64,000 nt of DNA from an uncultured Acetatifactor sp. (GCA_910578815.1 CAJTSE010000013.1:27110-91109); one strand, 5' to 3'; positions 18,124 to 27,460 are shown, numbered from the stretch's first letter. The notes: generated by a model not told the origin, from the sequence alone. A program made the numbers and translations.

Positions 18124-19093
18124 CGGGCCTAGGCTCCGGTATCTGTCTTAAAACCCCCTCCAGAATATCCAGGGCTGTCCTGCCGCCTAGCCTGGCCTTC
18201 TGATTTAGGCGGATACGATGGATCCCCACATCCATCATCGCTTTTTTCACATCCCCCGGAACCACATACTCTCTGTCCTTTAAGAAAGCATATGCCTTTG
18301 ACATCTTTCCCAGCGCGAGAGTTCCCCTGGGGCTTAAGCCCAGCTCCAAAAACTCATTTTTTCTTGTAGCTCCCGACAAAAGTGCTATATACCGATAAAT
18401 GCTGTCATGAATAAAGATCTCCTCCGTCTCCCTCTGCATTTCCTCCAGCGCACCTCCGTCCGCCACCGGACACACATCGTCAAGAGGCCTCGCCATATGA
18501 CGGCTTTTGAGCAGTGCAATCTCGTCCTCCAGATCCGGATACCCCATGCTGATGCAGATCAGGAACCTGTCCATCTGAGCCTCCGGCAGGCGCTGTGTAC
18601 CGTAAGAGCCCACCGGATTCTGAGTGGCCAATACAATAAAGGGTCTTGGCACCTGCCTGGTAACGCCGTCCACCGTAACGCTGCCCTCTTCCATCACTTC
18701 CAACAAAGCGGACTGTGTCTTGGGAGACGTCCTGTTGATCTCGTCCGCCAGCAGCAGATTACACATAACAGCCCCCTCATGATAGACAAAGCTGCCGGTC
18801 TCCTTTTGATACATGGAAAACCCGGTAATATCCGAAGGCATTACATCTGGCGTAAACTGTATTCTGTTAGACTTTAAGCCCATGGACCGGGAAAAGGCAA
18901 TGGCCATTTCCGTCTTGCCCACCCCCGGAACATCCTCCAGCAGGACGTTGCCGCAGGCCAGAATTGCAGCCATCACCTTCTCAATACAGGCATTTTTGCC
19001 CACGATCACCTTTTTCACCTCATCCATTACCAGATGAGCCCTTTTGCTTTTTTGTTCCAATGCCTGCTTCCTTTCCGAAGTAATCAGAATCAC
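18107..19093 (-). CDS. MoxR-family AAA+ ATPase
   Basis: This is an ATPase of 328 aa thought to act as a chaperone for its neighbours. Walker A is modified, LEDVPGVGKTE near residue 55; Walker B is LLADEINRTSPKTQ; sensor and lid residues follow (PFIVLATQNPVGSYGTQRLPEAQMDRF). It is the first gene of the MoxR-DUF58-transglutaminase set and lies 12 bp after the metallo-beta-lactamase gene. The start is probably GTG at 19093, with only a weak ribosome site. Confidence 0.93.
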   Translation of the reverse strand: MILITSERKQALEQKSKRAHLVMDEVKKVIVGKNACIEKVMAAILACGNVLLEDVPGVGKTEMAIAFSRSMGLKSNRIQFTPDVMPSDITGFSMYQKETGSFVYHEGAVMCNLLLADEINRTSPKTQSALLEVMEEGSVTVDGVTRQVPRPFIVLATQNPVGSYGTQRLPEAQMDRFLICISMGYPDLEDEIALLKSRHMARPLDDVCPVADGGALEEMQRETEEIFIHDSIYRYIALLSGATRKNEFLELGLSPRGTLALGKMSKAYAFLKDREYVVPGDVKKAMMDVGIHRIRLNQKARLGGRTALDILEGVLRQIPEPRPGEKYF

Positions 19094-19105
19094 CGTTCTT
19101 CACCA

Positions 19106-19768
19106 TCAGCTCAGAAAGGGATTATACTCCTTCTCATGTCCGATGGTAGTACTTTCGCCGTGTCCCGGATACACTTTTGTATCGTCAGGCAGTACAAAGA
19201 GCTGTTCTTTGATGGATCGCACCAGCGTTCCCATACTCCCCGTAGGAAAATCCGTCCTCCCCACGGATTCCGCAAACAGCGTGTCCCCCGCCAGGAGAAA
19301 ACCCGCTTCTTCAAAATAATAACAGCAGCCTCCCGCAGTATGACCAGGCGTTCCGATCACCCGGCATGTCATTCCCCCCGCCGTAATCTCGTCCTGGTCC
19401 TTAACATATTGATCTGCATAGGTAACGCAAGCCCTGCCCGCCTGTCTGGAAACATTTTTACCGGCATCCTGAAGCAATTCCTTCTCCGCCTCATGAGCAT
19501 AAACCTTTACAGGCTCCAGACCTTCAGTTTCCGCCGCGGCGTTCACTGCGTCCCGCAGCGCGTCCAACCCCCAGATATGATCAAAATGACCATGGGTCAA
19601 AAGAATCGCCGCCACCCGAAAACCATTTTTCAATAATGCACTGTAGATGCTGACCCCCTGATCCGCCGGATCCACGACGATACATTCCGTTTCCCCTTCT
19701 CTATATAAAAAATAGCAATTCGTCTGACATACGCCCATAACCATTCTGCCGATCTTAATTTCCGCCAT
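19106..19768 (-). CDS. Metallo-beta-lactamase fold hydrolase (glyoxalase II-like)
   Basis: This cytoplasmic MBL-fold hydrolase of 220 aa has the metal motif THGHFDHIWG, a further His in GTPGHTAGGCCYYF, an Asp in LAGDTLF and a His in YPGHGESTTIG. It belongs to the short glyoxalase II-like group encoded beside relA in many Firmicutes. I chose ATG 19768 because GGAGG lies six bases before it; the longer frame has no ribosome site. Substrate not known. Confidence 0.9.
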   Translation of the reverse strand: MAEIKIGRMVMGVCQTNCYFLYREGETECIVVDPADQGVSIYSALLKNGFRVAAILLTHGHFDHIWGLDALRDAVNAAAETEGLEPVKVYAHEAEKELLQDAGKNVSRQAGRACVTYADQYVKDQDEITAGGMTCRVIGTPGHTAGGCCYYFEEAGFLLAGDTLFAESVGRTDFPTGSMGTLVRSIKEQLFVLPDDTKVYPGHGESTTIGHEKEYNPFLS

Positions 19769-19853
19769 ATCATCCTCCGCTTTTTTTTGTAACAACAAAT
19801 CCTCTCCTGCACCACAGAACTTTTCCGCAAAGTGCATTCAAACTCTGGGTCTG

Positions 19854-19937
19854 GGAAGAATTGCCGCAAGGCAATTCTTCCAGGCAAAATATAGATTTTC
19901 TTTGGCGCCTCAAGCGCCTTAGAAAATCTTTTTGCCT
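19854..19937 (-). repeat. Nested-hairpin intergenic repeat, copy A
   Basis: The element lies directly after the relA stop codon. Hairpin 1 is GGAAGAATTGCC (19854-19865) with GGCAATTCTTCC (19870-19881). Hairpin 2 nests AGGCAAAA / TTTTGCCT, AGATTTTCT (19893-19901) / AGAAAATCT (19921-19929) and GGCGC / GCGCC. The AGATTTTCT/AGAAAATCT core and the GAAGAAT hairpin recur in copies B-D. Confidence 0.85.
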
Positions 19938-22244
19938 TTAGCCCGTAGTCCGTTCAATATCTATCACACTCTCGATTGCCCTGAGTTTTTCGATAATCCG
20001 GTTTAACTCTTCCCTGCCTCTGATCTCAAAAGTGGTCTGCAACGTGGCCAATCCCTGCTTGTTCACACGGGTATTCATGGACAAAATATTGATGTTCCGT
20101 TCCGTCATCACCCTGGAGACATCCACCAGCAGCCCGCTTCTGTCATTGGCAAAAATCTTTACCTCCGCCACGTACTTTTCCTCTGCGCTGTCCGTGGGAG
20201 TCTGCCATTCCGCATCAATAACCCTCACCCTCTCGATTTCGGGCAGATTCATCACGTTTACGCAGTCAGTCCTGTGGATGGAGATGCCTCTTCCTCTGGT
20301 GACAAAGCCCACGATCTCATCTCCCGGCACGGGAGAACAGCATTTGGAAAACCGCACGGAAAGATCTGCAATGCCCTTAACTACAATACCGCTTTTGGTT
20401 TTGATCTGGACAGGTCTGGATGCCGCAATGGCTCCGGCCTCCGCTATACTTTGAAGAACAGCCTCGTTTGTCAGGGCCTTTCTGTGATCCCTGTCATACA
20501 ATTCCTGCATTCGGGTAACAATCTGGCCCTCCTTTAAAGCGCCGTGCCCGATCGCTGCCAAAACTGAATCCCAATCCCTAAAGCCGTATCTGCGCATAAC
20601 GGATTCCATATATTCCTGCTTTAAGAGATCACTCAAAACAATGGTTTTGGTTTTACAGTAGGCGGACAACAACTCCTTGCCCCTGACAATATTGTCCTCC
20701 TTCAGCTCAGCCTTGAACCACTGATTGATCTTATTCTTGGCCTGAGTACTTTTCACCACGTTCAGCCAATCCCTGCTGGGACCTTTGGAATTCTGGGAGG
20801 TTATAATTTCAATGCGGTCTCCGTTTTTGATCTCATAGTCGATGGTTACCAGTTTCCCGTTTACTCTGGCCCCCACCATCTTATTGCCTACCGCAGAATG
20901 AATATAATACGCAAAGTCAATGGGGGTGGAGCCTGCCGGCAGATTCTTCACCTCACCGGTAGGGGTAAAGCAGTATACATTATCCGAAAACAGGTCAAGA
21001 TCATCCTTCAAAAGCTTCATAAATTCCCTGTTATCGGACATGTCCTGCTGCCATTCCAGAATCTGGCGCAGCCAGACCAGCTTTTCCTCTTCCTGGGTCT
21101 CCGCCTTTTTGCCGTCAGAGGCCTCCTTGTACTTCCAGTGGGCCGCAATACCATACTCCGCCGCCTTGTGCATCTCAAAGGTACGAATCTGTATCTCAAA
21201 GGGCTGACCGTTACTGCCGATCAGGGTGGTGTGCAGGGATTGATACATATTCGCCTTGGGCATGGCAATATAATCCTTAAACCGACCCGGAATCGGCGTA
21301 TACATGGCATGGATGACTCCCAGAGCCGCATAACAGTCCCGCACCGAATCTACAATGATTCTCACTGCAAACAGATCGTAAATCTGATCCAGCGTTTTGT
21401 TCTGGTTTTTCATCTTCTTGTAAATACTGAAAAAATGCTTGACCCGGCCATCTATTTTCGCCTTGATGCCTGCGCCGCTGATATGAACACTGACCTCGTC
21501 CACAATGCTTTGAATATACTGCTCCCTGGCACTCTTGCGCATGGCAATCTGATTTACCAGATCATAATAGACCTCCGGTTCCAGATATTTTAAGGACAGA
21601 TCGTCCAGTTCCGTCTTTATTTTACTGATACCCAGCCTCTGGGCAATGGGACAATAGATCTCAAGGGTTTCCCTTGCGATCCGCTGCTGGCTCTCCGTAC
21701 TTTTGTATTTCAGAGTCCGCATATTATGAAGCCTGTCAGCCAGTTTAATCATAATCACACGTATGTCCTTAGCCATGGCAAGAAACATCTTCCGCAGATT
21801 TTCCGCCTGCATTTCCAGCTTTTCGTCGGACTGGTTCACGCCGGTTGACAAAGGAATTCTCTCCAGCTTTGTCACACCGTCCACCAAAAGGGCCACATCC
21901 TCCCCGAATTCCCGCTTTAGGTCTTCCTCCGTCATGATCGTATCCTCTACCACATCATGAAGGATACCTGCCACAATAGTCTCCTTGTCCAGCTCCAGAT
22001 CCGCCAGAATAATGGCAACGTTCAGCGGATGAATAATATATGGCTCCCCGGACTTCCTCTTCTGGTCCTTATGGGCTTCCCTTGCGGTTTTATATGCCTT
22101 TTCAATCATGGAAATATCAGTGCTGGGATGGTATTTCCGGACGCGCGAAATAAGCTCCTGATACAGGTCTTCAGGATCTTTAAATTCCAGTGCTTCCTCC
22201 ATTTTTCCGTCGTCAAAGACGACCTCGTTTTTTTCTTCCGCCAT
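19938..22244 (-). CDS. relA: Bifunctional (p)ppGpp synthetase/hydrolase
   Basis: This long RSH enzyme of 768 aa makes and degrades the stringent-response alarmone. It has an N-terminal HD hydrolase domain with HDVVEDT near residue 90-97, a synthetase domain with RVKHFFSIYKKM and YQSLHTTLIG, a TGS domain (VYCFTPTGEVKNLPAGSTPIDF), a helical/zinc-finger part with RFSKCCSPVPGDEIVGF, and a C-terminal ACT domain. Both catalytic halves look intact. The gene lies between apt and the MBL gene, a classic Firmicutes order. Confidence 0.97.
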   Translation of the reverse strand: MAEEKNEVVFDDGKMEEALEFKDPEDLYQELISRVRKYHPSTDISMIEKAYKTAREAHKDQKRKSGEPYIIHPLNVAIILADLELDKETIVAGILHDVVEDTIMTEEDLKREFGEDVALLVDGVTKLERIPLSTGVNQSDEKLEMQAENLRKMFLAMAKDIRVIMIKLADRLHNMRTLKYKSTESQQRIARETLEIYCPIAQRLGISKIKTELDDLSLKYLEPEVYYDLVNQIAMRKSAREQYIQSIVDEVSVHISGAGIKAKIDGRVKHFFSIYKKMKNQNKTLDQIYDLFAVRIIVDSVRDCYAALGVIHAMYTPIPGRFKDYIAMPKANMYQSLHTTLIGSNGQPFEIQIRTFEMHKAAEYGIAAHWKYKEASDGKKAETQEEEKLVWLRQILEWQQDMSDNREFMKLLKDDLDLFSDNVYCFTPTGEVKNLPAGSTPIDFAYYIHSAVGNKMVGARVNGKLVTIDYEIKNGDRIEIITSQNSKGPSRDWLNVVKSTQAKNKINQWFKAELKEDNIVRGKELLSAYCKTKTIVLSDLLKQEYMESVMRRYGFRDWDSVLAAIGHGALKEGQIVTRMQELYDRDHRKALTNEAVLQSIAEAGAIAASRPVQIKTKSGIVVKGIADLSVRFSKCCSPVPGDEIVGFVTRGRGISIHRTDCVNVMNLPEIERVRVIDAEWQTPTDSAEEKYVAEVKIFANDRSGLLVDVSRVMTERNINILSMNTRVNKQGLATLQTTFEIRGREELNRIIEKLRAIESVIDIERTTG

Positions 22245-22327
22245 ATCCGTCCCACACTTTCAGACATACCGCTCTTCGCAGCACAGATAACCCGCTTTCA
22301 CCGAATCATATCGTAAAAAAATTCCAA

Positions 22328-22855
22328 CTAATTACCCGGATAACAGATCGCTGATTCCAGACGATAATTTTTCAGCTTTTCCCTGCCCTTTAAGCCTGCC
22401 AGCTCAATCAGCACTACAATCCCCACAACCTTACCCCCAAGACCCTCAATCAGCTTGATCATCGCCTCGGTAGTTCCGCCGGTGGCAATCAGATCATCCA
22501 CAATCAGCACCTTCTGACCCGGCCGGATACTGTCCTTGTGCATCTCAATCTGCGCCTGCCCATACTCCAGCTCATAGGAAATGGACACTGTCTCTCTGGG
22601 CAGCTTGCCTGCCTTACGGATTGGCACAAAAGGCTTTTTATTATTATAAGCGATAGGTGTGCCAAATATGAATCCTCTGGACTCCGGCCCGACCACCACA
22701 TCATACTCTATATCTCTTATCTTTTCCTGCATGGTATCAATAGCCAGTCGAAGGCCCTCTCCATCCTGAAGTACGCTGGTCACGTCCCGGAAGATAATGC
22801 CTTTCTCAGGGAAATCCGGAATACTCACTACATATTCTTCCAATTTTTTCATCAT
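22328..22855 (-). CDS. apt: Adenine phosphoribosyltransferase
   Basis: This enzyme converts adenine and PRPP to AMP (purine salvage, cytoplasm). It is 175 aa from ATG 22855, chosen because AGGGGG lies six bases upstream; the longer frame adds an unrelated N-terminus. The PRPP motif is VLIVDDLIATGGTTEA. PDFPEKGIIFRDVTSVL at the N-terminus and GPESRGFIFG are family signatures. relA lies 83 bp downstream. Confidence 0.96.
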   Translation of the reverse strand: MMKKLEEYVVSIPDFPEKGIIFRDVTSVLQDGEGLRLAIDTMQEKIRDIEYDVVVGPESRGFIFGTPIAYNNKKPFVPIRKAGKLPRETVSISYELEYGQAQIEMHKDSIRPGQKVLIVDDLIATGGTTEAMIKLIEGLGGKVVGIVVLIELAGLKGREKLKNYRLESAICYPGN

Positions 22856-22914
22856 GTAATACCCCCTGTGTTTATCTGCCTGTTTTCTAATTATAATGCC
22901 TTTTTTGCAGAATG

Positions 22915-23778
22915 TCAAAAAGTCGCTGTTTCGGCTGTTTTTTCGGCTTCTTCAGGAAGCTTTTCTGCTGCTTGCGTTTCCAAAGCTGATTCTGTCTGCG
23001 GTTTTCCTGCTGTCTCCGCTCCCGAAACGGATTCTGTCTGCAGTTTCCCTGCTGTCTCCGCTCCCGAAACGGATTCTGTCTGCAGTTTCCCTGCTGTCTC
23101 CGCTCCCGAAACGGATTCTGTCTGCGATTTTCCTGCTGCTTCCGCTCCCGAAGCAGATCCTGTCTCCTGCTTTCCTGATGTCTCCGCCTCCCGCATTTCC
23201 ACAAAGGTACTGTCAACAGCCTCCAGCCCATCCAGATACTCCCTGATCCTGCCGGCAAAATAAAATGTGGAAACACAGTCTATAATGCCGCTGAATATCA
23301 GTCCTGCGCCAATAAAACGAAATAGCAGTGTGGTCCAGGAAAAGGGATTGCAGATCAGCAGAATACCGAACACCACATTTATTACCGCAAATATCAGCAT
23401 CACAATCCAGTTTCCGCACTCCAGCCGCTTCATGTCGATTACGTCCTGAAGCTTGCTGCAGCCACTGATCAGCACCAAAACTCCCAGCAGAAAAGAGATC
23501 AGCCCAATAACCACCTCTATTTTTGCCAATACAAGAATCCCGGCAGCAATTCCAATCAGACCGTGCAGAAAATCGTTATGATAATAATTCTGATGGGCAT
23601 CCCTAATCAGATATGCGATCATAGATACCGCGCCGCCTACGATCAGCACAACACCGATCATATAACCCAAGATTTTTTCCATGGCCTCAGGCAGCGCAAG
23701 TGCCATCACTCCCAGCACAATATACAGAACACCCTTGAGCAGCGCATCCCACTTCATCTCTTTTAATATTCGTTTCAT
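22915..23778 (-). CDS. DUF308/HdeD-like membrane protein with repeat tail
   Basis: The first 190 residues form about six membrane helices in the DUF308 (HdeD) pattern, including a GLIGIAAGILVLAKIEVVIG segment. The C-terminal 90 residues are hydrophilic and built of 14-residue units close to ESVSGAETAGKLQT, presumably a flexible cytoplasmic or surface tail. I chose ATG 23778 because GGAGG lies five bases before it. HdeD is linked to acid resistance in enterobacteria, but that role cannot be carried over. The protein is 287 aa from this start. Confidence 0.8.
   Translation of the reverse strand: MKRILKEMKWDALLKGVLYIVLGVMALALPEAMEKILGYMIGVVLIVGGAVSMIAYLIRDAHQNYYHNDFLHGLIGIAAGILVLAKIEVVIGLISFLLGVLVLISGCSKLQDVIDMKRLECGNWIVMLIFAVINVVFGILLICNPFSWTTLLFRFIGAGLIFSGIIDCVSTFYFAGRIREYLDGLEAVDSTFVEMREAETSGKQETGSASGAEAAGKSQTESVSGAETAGKLQTESVSGAETAGKLQTESVSGAETAGKPQTESALETQAAEKLPEEAEKTAETATF
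22988..23155 (-). repeat. 42-bp tandem repeat, four units
   Basis: Units start at 22988, 23030, 23072 and 23114; the middle two are nearly identical and the outer ones diverge. A fifth, degenerate unit starts at 23156. Each encodes 14 residues of the DUF308 protein tail. Frame is preserved. Confidence 0.9.
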
Positions 23779-23849
23779 CCCGGCCTCCATTCCTCTCATA
23801 ACAAAACAGGACCCCTTTTTATAAAAAGAGTCCTTGTCACCGATTCTGC

Positions 23850-24353
23850 CTATTTTCTGCCGCAGCACTTTTTATACTTTTTGCCACTCCCGCAGGGACA
23901 GGGATCATTTGGATATACTTTTTTGTCCTTAACAATGGTCGTCGAGGATTTCTGCTCTTTATAAAGGGCTTTCCTTTTTTCCTCGTCAAAAATATCCTTC
24001 CACTCTTCCAGCTCATAAAGCCAGTCTGCCTCGGCAGCTACCATATTCTTATACAGCAACTCCTTGTCAAAGCCTAAGTTTACTTCCGTGTTCTCATCCA
24101 TCTCTTCGATTGGATTTTTCTCAAGAAGGCTGTCATTGATGCCGTCCAGAAATCCCGTCATGGTCAGAACAGGCACATTGTACTTTTCAGCCAGCTCCTT
24201 TACTGTTCCCCGCACGACCTCATCGGGATTTTTTAAAAGCTGCGCATAAATTTCCTTCTCCGTCTGGAAGTATGCCCCCCATATCTTCTGGAGCTGAGCC
24301 TGTCCCACAGACTCGTCATAAGCCTCTTTTTTCCATTGTTCCAGCAATGTCAT
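23850..24353 (-). CDS. SEC-C motif protein
   Basis: This soluble protein of 167 aa ends in a SEC-C zinc motif, YPNDPCPCGSGKKYKKCCGRK, the same motif found at the SecA C-terminus. The helical N-terminal part (EKEIYAQLLKNPDEVVRGTVKELAEKY) resembles a small family of uncharacterised Clostridia proteins. ATG 24353 follows AGGTGG. It is probably monocistronic. Function unknown. Confidence 0.85.
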   Translation of the reverse strand: MTLLEQWKKEAYDESVGQAQLQKIWGAYFQTEKEIYAQLLKNPDEVVRGTVKELAEKYNVPVLTMTGFLDGINDSLLEKNPIEEMDENTEVNLGFDKELLYKNMVAAEADWLYELEEWKDIFDEEKRKALYKEQKSSTTIVKDKKVYPNDPCPCGSGKKYKKCCGRK

Positions 24354-24493
24354 AGATATTACCACCTTTACCTTATTTCAAATTTCAATGTCAGAAACAT
24401 TATTGTCTAAGTATATACCAGATTGAAGATAAAGACAATAAAAAATTTTTATAAAAATAGGCATATTTCATGTATATCCTTTCTTTTTTCGGT

Positions 24494-24610
24494 TACAATA
24501 TTCAATGTCAAGGAACCCCCTCCTTTGATATTTACCAAAGATAAAGATAATACTTAATCCTCCCCTTTAAGAATCCCGGACTTAAGAAATGGCTTAGGTC
24601 CGGGGTTTTT
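24494..24610 (+). ncRNA. Candidate C-rich small RNA ending in a terminator
   Basis: A strong plus-strand terminator (CCCGGAC...GTCCGGGG then TTTTT, 24575-24610) has no plus-strand gene before it. Upstream lies a possible -10, TACAAT (24494-24499), with a poor -35. The roughly 100-nt transcript would contain two unpaired C-rich stretches, ACCCCCTCC (24515-24523) and CCTCCCC near 24560, separated by a small CTTTG/CAAAG stem. CU-rich loops complementary to ribosome sites are typical of Gram-positive regulatory RNAs. No coding sequence fits. The promoter evidence is weak. Confidence 0.4.
24575..24610 (+). terminator. Strong orphan terminator
   Basis: CCCGGACTTAAG (24575-24586) pairs with CTTAGGTCCGGG (24593-24604, one mismatch), followed by TTTTT at 24606-24610. 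It points plus-ward. The minus strand has no T-run, so it does not serve the SEC-C gene. Confidence 0.8.
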
Positions 24611-24714
24611 GTATGCACACAGCCGGCTTTTCCCAGGCTGCTATATTTTATAAGCGGCTGTCTGGCATTTTCAGGATCATAAAAAAGGAATGATCCATGA
24701 AAAATTATAAAATA

Positions 24715-24742
24715 TTGACATTTTTGCGAAAAGTAGTATAAT
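24715..24742 (+). promoter_or_regulatory. Promoter of the 4HB-type chemoreceptor
   Basis: TTGACA (24715-24720) and TATAAT (24737-24742) are separated by 16 bp, a near-perfect housekeeping promoter. It leaves a 5' leader of about 240 nt before the receptor ATG at 24986. I saw no known riboswitch consensus in the leader. A short inverted pair CCGGTACAATATCGG lies just before the ribosome site. Confidence 0.8.
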
Positions 24743-24985
24743 TTTATTACAAAACAAAATTAGCAGCATCTGTCAAAAAAGGTATACTTGAAGTTACACT
24801 GTACCAAAATTTATATCCCGGCCCATGAACCATCTGAATTGATTCTAATGCTTTCTGCCGCAAAACATGATTCACGCTCTCGGAAAATAAATTTCCCAGC
24901 CTACTGAAAGCAATCTCTGCCAGAAGCTGCTGTTTAAACTGCCGGTACAATATCGGTTATTATGCAATGGATGGGGGATTTTTCT

Positions 24986-26683
24986 ATGAACAAAAACGAA
25001 AAAATCGAGAAGAAACTGACGGTATCCATTTTTAAAATTTCAGCCGTGATGGCTGCGGCGGCATTGCTGGGAGTGATTGCATTAATCGTTATCTCTGCCC
25101 GCTACGCTTACGCCTTACAAAATTTCGGCTTTGCCCAGGGCGATATTGGAAAAGCAATGTTTGAGTTTGCCGATATTCGCTCTTCTCTCCGTGCCGCCAT
25201 CGGCTATGATGACGAGGAAGCCATTGCCACGGTAGTGGAACAGCACGACACAAAAAAAGACCTCTTTCATCTCTACTTTGCGGAAGTGGAAAACACAATC
25301 GTATCCTCCGAGGGCAGGGAAACCTACGATGAAATCAAATCAGAGCTGACAAGCTACTGGGAATTAGATTCCAAAATCATGGAACTTGGAGCCACAACAG
25401 ACCGTACTCTCTGCGTGCAGGCTCAGGAACTGGCTCTCACAGATTTAACCGGCGCCTATAACAGCATTTATGACAAGCTGGAAAATCTTTTAGATGTTAA
25501 GGTAAACGAAGGAAATTCCCTTGCCAGGACCCTCCTGATCGTAGAGTGGTTTCTTGTAGCCGCTATCGTGGCAATCATCATAACGGCTTTAACCGCTTCC
25601 ACCAAGACCGGCAGAAAAATCGCCAGAAAAATTTCCGTACCCTTAGAACAACTGGGTACACGTCTGAAAACTTTTGCGTCAGGCGACCTTGCCTCCCCTT
25701 TTCCCGCAATCGAAACAGGAGATGAGGTAGAGCTTATGGGGATAGACGCCCAGGAAATGGCCAAAAACCTGCAGACTATTATCTTTGACATCGAAGAGAT
25801 TCTAGGCGAAATGGCAGGCGGAAACTACGCCGTTAAATCGAAAGCGTCCAAACACTACACCGGAGATTTTCAGAAATTGTATGAATCTATGCGAGGTTTA
25901 AGAAATCAGATGGCAGAGACACTACTGTCCATCGGTGATGCTTCCAGGCAGGTATCCGCCGGCTCTGATGACCTTGCAAATGCGGCTCAAAGCCTTGCGG
26001 AGGGTGCCACGGATCAGGCTCATGCCGTGTCCGAGCTGCAAACAGCCATCTCTGCCATTACCGAAACAATAGAAAACAGTGCCCAAAGTGCCGACGAGTC
26101 CTGTACCATGTCTCAAGAATATGCCGATAAGGCTGACCAGAGCCGCCGGGAAATGGATACTATGATGGAAGCCATGGAGCGGATCAACGAAACCTCTACA
26201 AAAATCGGAAACATTATTTCCGAAATTGAATCCATTGCCGCGCAAACCAATCTTCTGTCCCTAAACGCTTCCATAGAAGCCGCAAGGGCAGGTGAATCCG
26301 GGCGGGGTTTTGCCGTTGTAGCGGATCAGATCAGGGATCTTGCGGACCAAAGTGCAAAAGCAGCGGTGGATACCAGAGAGTTGATCGAAGCCTCCATCCG
26401 CGAAGTTACCACGGGAAACAGTGTGGCCGATCACGCATCTGCCGCCATTGAATCCATCGTAAGCGGTATCAAGCAGATTGCCGATTCCTCAAGAGGCTTA
26501 AAAGTAGTTATGGAAGAACAGGCGGAAGCCATGCGACGGGCAGAAGCGGATGTCAATCAAATTTCAAGCGTAGTTGAGAGCAACGCCGCAACTGCAGAAG
26601 AAGCATCCGCCACCAGCGAAGAATTATCTGCCCAAGCTGCAATGCTGGACCAGCTTGTAGGGCAGTTTATCCTGACAAAGTAA
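24986..26683 (+). CDS. Methyl-accepting chemotaxis protein, four-helix-bundle sensor
   Basis: This receptor of 565 aa begins with a membrane helix (about 15-40), has an extracellular helical domain of about 145 residues, a second helix (about 183-203), a HAMP segment, a further HAMP-like region, and the signalling tip TNLLSLNASIEAARAGESG. The ATG at 24986 is chosen because GGGGGA lies seven bases before it. It has its own promoter and terminator. The ligand is not predictable. Confidence 0.92.
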   Translation: MNKNEKIEKKLTVSIFKISAVMAAAALLGVIALIVISARYAYALQNFGFAQGDIGKAMFEFADIRSSLRAAIGYDDEEAIATVVEQHDTKKDLFHLYFAEVENTIVSSEGRETYDEIKSELTSYWELDSKIMELGATTDRTLCVQAQELALTDLTGAYNSIYDKLENLLDVKVNEGNSLARTLLIVEWFLVAAIVAIIITALTASTKTGRKIARKISVPLEQLGTRLKTFASGDLASPFPAIETGDEVELMGIDAQEMAKNLQTIIFDIEEILGEMAGGNYAVKSKASKHYTGDFQKLYESMRGLRNQMAETLLSIGDASRQVSAGSDDLANAAQSLAEGATDQAHAVSELQTAISAITETIENSAQSADESCTMSQEYADKADQSRREMDTMMEAMERINETSTKIGNIISEIESIAAQTNLLSLNASIEAARAGESGRGFAVVADQIRDLADQSAKAAVDTRELIEASIREVTTGNSVADHASAAIESIVSGIKQIADSSRGLKVVMEEQAEAMRRAEADVNQISSVVESNAATAEEASATSEELSAQAAMLDQLVGQFILTK

Positions 26684-26693
26684 ACCTTTAGAG

Positions 26694-27425
26694 TCACCCC
26701 GGACTTTCCTCACTTCCGAAAGTCCGGGACTTTTTTGCAACCGTCTTCTGAATCTGCTCCATCCGCTTATCCAAGGCAGCTGCTGCTTCCGCGCATTGAA
26801 AAAGCTCCAGTGCGATTTCCTTTGGTACCTCCACATCCTTTTTATAACGAATTTTGTGTTCCAGACTGGCCCACCAATCCATGGATATGGTACGGAACTG
26901 CACTTCTACTTTCATCGGCCTTTTCTGGTCATGAAGAAAAATAGGAATTTCCACAATCAAATGCAGACTGCGGTAGCCGTTGGGCTTTGGATTTTGAATA
27001 TAATCCTTCCGCTCAATCAGTTTAATATCATCCTGATTTAAAAACGCTTCGGAGATGGTATATATATCTGAAGGGAAACCGCAGATCACTCGGATCCCCG
27101 CCACATCAAATATGTGATTTTCAATATTGTCCACCGTAAACGTCATTCCCTTAGAAAGAAGCTTGTCCGTAATACTGTCCACGGATTTCAGCCTTGTCTT
27201 TACGGTTTCAATGGGATTGCGGTCATATTCCAGGGAAAGTTCTTCGCTGAGTACCTTAAATTTGGTTTCTACCTCCATGATAGCGCATTTATAATATGCC
27301 ATCAGCTCCCGGTAGGGCATGGTATACTCCTGAATCTTCCCCTTTAACTCCTTAACCTTGCTGTTTTCTCTCATCTTCTTACAGAATTCCTTTATTTTTT
27401 CTCGCAAAAATTTCAATGATTGCAA
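26694..27425 (-). CDS. Small alarmone synthetase (RelP/RelQ-type)
   Basis: This synthetase-only protein of 243 aa makes (p)ppGpp or related nucleotides, without the hydrolase, TGS or ACT parts of relA. RelA/SpoT synthetase motifs are visible: DVAGIRVICGFPSDIY, PKPNGYRSLHLIVE and VEVQFRTISMDWWASLEHK. The start is probably TTG 27425, only about 30 nt after the predicted transcription start; ATG 27374 is a fallback. With relA in the same window the cell has at least two alarmone sources. The C-terminus overlaps the neighbouring terminator. Confidence 0.92.
   Translation of the reverse strand: MQSLKFLREKIKEFCKKMRENSKVKELKGKIQEYTMPYRELMAYYKCAIMEVETKFKVLSEELSLEYDRNPIETVKTRLKSVDSITDKLLSKGMTFTVDNIENHIFDVAGIRVICGFPSDIYTISEAFLNQDDIKLIERKDYIQNPKPNGYRSLHLIVEIPIFLHDQKRPMKVEVQFRTISMDWWASLEHKIRYKKDVEVPKEIALELFQCAEAAAALDKRMEQIQKTVAKKSRTFGSEESPG
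26698..26736 (+). terminator. Rho-independent terminator of the chemoreceptor
   Basis: CCCGGACTTTC (26698-26708) pairs perfectly with GAAAGTCCGGG (26718-26728), followed by TTTTTT at 26731-26736. It overlaps the last codons of the convergent alarmone synthetase gene. Confidence 0.92.
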
Positions 27426-27460
27426 AACGTTTCCTGCTGTACCGGTCGACCCATTAAATG

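Noticed and set aside
22988..23155. CRISPR-like array
   Set aside because: Units are contiguous 42-bp repeats in frame inside a gene, with no spacers.
24743..24985. Riboswitch in the long chemoreceptor leader
   Set aside because: The conserved core of c-di-GMP or other common riboswitches is not visible; only short stems occur.
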